Origin: an uncultured Synergistales bacterium
Lineage (GTDB): Bacteria; Synergistota; Synergistia; Synergistales; Aminobacteriaceae
Direction: 5' to 3'
DNA length: 5,696 nt
NCBI GenBank assembly: GCA_905233515.1
Contig: CAJOEQ010000085.1
Location: forward strand, 1 to 5,696
Part shown: positions 5,195 to 5,696 of the stretch, piece by piece
Numbering within the stretch: the stretch's first letter is position 1
How the letters are laid out: every line of letters starts with the position of its first letter
The notes under the pieces: model-generated
What the model saw: only the letters and a program-made list of their open reading frames with translations
Databases searched by the model: none
Told to the model about the DNA's origin: nothing
Translations under genes and position numbers: made by a program

Positions 5195-5696
5195 TATAAA
5201 CTGGCTGAGACTCATTCTTTGACTCTTTCTGAATATGAAAGACTCATAGAAAACAGAAACGAGGAATCTATAAAAATTTCTCGCGATTTGGCCGTAAAAG
5301 TCAGGAAAAAAATTTATTCTAATCATATTTACGTCAGGGGCTTAATCGAGATTACTAATATTTGCAAGAATGATTGTTTTTACTGCGGAATCAGGAAAAG
5401 TAATAATTTTTGCGAACGTTATAGATTAACTCCTGATGAGATTATTTCATGCGCTGATGAGGGCTATAATTTAGGCTTCAGAACGTTTGTATTACAGGGC
5501 GGAGAAGATTCATATTTCACTGATAAAGTTTTAGGCGGGATTATTCGCGAAATTAAATCACGTCATACTGATTGCGCTATAACTTTATCAATGGGAGAAA
5601 GGACTCGAGAAAGTTATAAATTTTTGCGTGAAGCCGGTGCTGATAGATATTTGCTAAGACATGAGACAGCGGACGAGTCGCACTATTCACGTTTAC
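5180..5696 (+). CDS. hydE: [FeFe]-hydrogenase H-cluster maturase HydE (radical SAM), N-terminal 172 codons
   Basis: Partial gene that runs off the right edge. HydE is a cytoplasmic radical-SAM enzyme that works with HydF and HydG to build the two-iron subcluster of [FeFe] hydrogenase. The [4Fe-4S]/SAM motif CKNDCFYCG has Cys62, Cys66 and Cys69, one position off the 63/67/70 of Thermotoga maritima HydE, which supports the chosen start. Further HydE marks are RGLIEITNIC (53-62), ERYRLTPDEI, GFRTFVLQGGED, and LSMGERTRESY followed by GADRYLLRHETA. The last separates it from BioB and ThiH/HydG. The start is TTG at 5180, two bases after the TAA of the TM1266-family gene; no in-frame ATG occurs until well past the SAM motif, and a stop lies just upstream. 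There is only a weak GAAAG as ribosome binding site, so translational coupling is likely. Confidence 0.95.
   Translation, partial: MRELIYKLAETHSLTLSEYERLIENRNEESIKISRDLAVKVRKKIYSNHIYVRGLIEITNICKNDCFYCGIRKSNNFCERYRLTPDEIISCADEGYNLGFRTFVLQGGEDSYFTDKVLGGIIREIKSRHTDCAITLSMGERTRESYKFLREAGADRYLLRHETADESHYSRL

Noticed and set aside
5180..5696. Biotin synthase (BioB) or HydG/ThiH as identity of the radical SAM gene
   Set aside because: The GFRTFVLQGGED and GADRYLLRHETA segments and the TM1266-family neighbour are specific to HydE.

Overview
The window looks like a piece of a low-G+C anaerobic, fermentative bacterium. This rests on [FeFe]-hydrogenase maturation genes (a TM1266-type regulator followed by hydE), hexuronate catabolism genes (uxaA, uxaC) and a GH77 4-alpha-glucanotransferase (malQ). 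A gut or rumen Bacillota or Synergistota member would fit, but nothing here fixes the phylum. Coding density is very high: there is no gene-free stretch over 300 bases and no RNA gene, insertion sequence or CRISPR array was seen.

Layout. From about 4744 leftwards to base 1, all genes lie on the minus strand and are tightly packed, probably as one operon. In transcription order they are: an 87-residue small helical protein; a 442-residue amidohydrolase-3 (YtcJ-like) protein; malQ; uxaA (altronate dehydratase), broken by a frameshift into a 332-residue front part and a 159-residue back part; and the first 34 codons of uxaC (uronate isomerase), which runs off the left edge. Gaps are 0, 33, 3, -14 and 34 bases. 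On the plus strand, from 4929, an 82-residue TM1266-family protein is followed 2 bases later by hydE, which starts with TTG and runs off the right edge. The two transcription units diverge from a 184-base A+T-rich region (4745-4928) that holds possible promoters and a 14-base split direct repeat.

How the genes fit together. UxaC and UxaA belong to the isomerase pathway that turns glucuronate/galacturonate into 2-keto-3-deoxygluconate, and MalQ remodels malto-oligosaccharides, so the minus-strand unit is a carbohydrate-use unit. The plus-strand unit serves H-cluster assembly for an [FeFe] hydrogenase, which would dispose of the electrons released by fermenting such sugars; that link is an inference from co-location.

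The two points most worth checking are the amidohydrolase, which keeps its overall architecture but has lost essentially all metal-binding residues expected for its family, and uxaA, whose two halves are well conserved but separated by what looks like a deletion of about 20-23 bases that shifts the frame.
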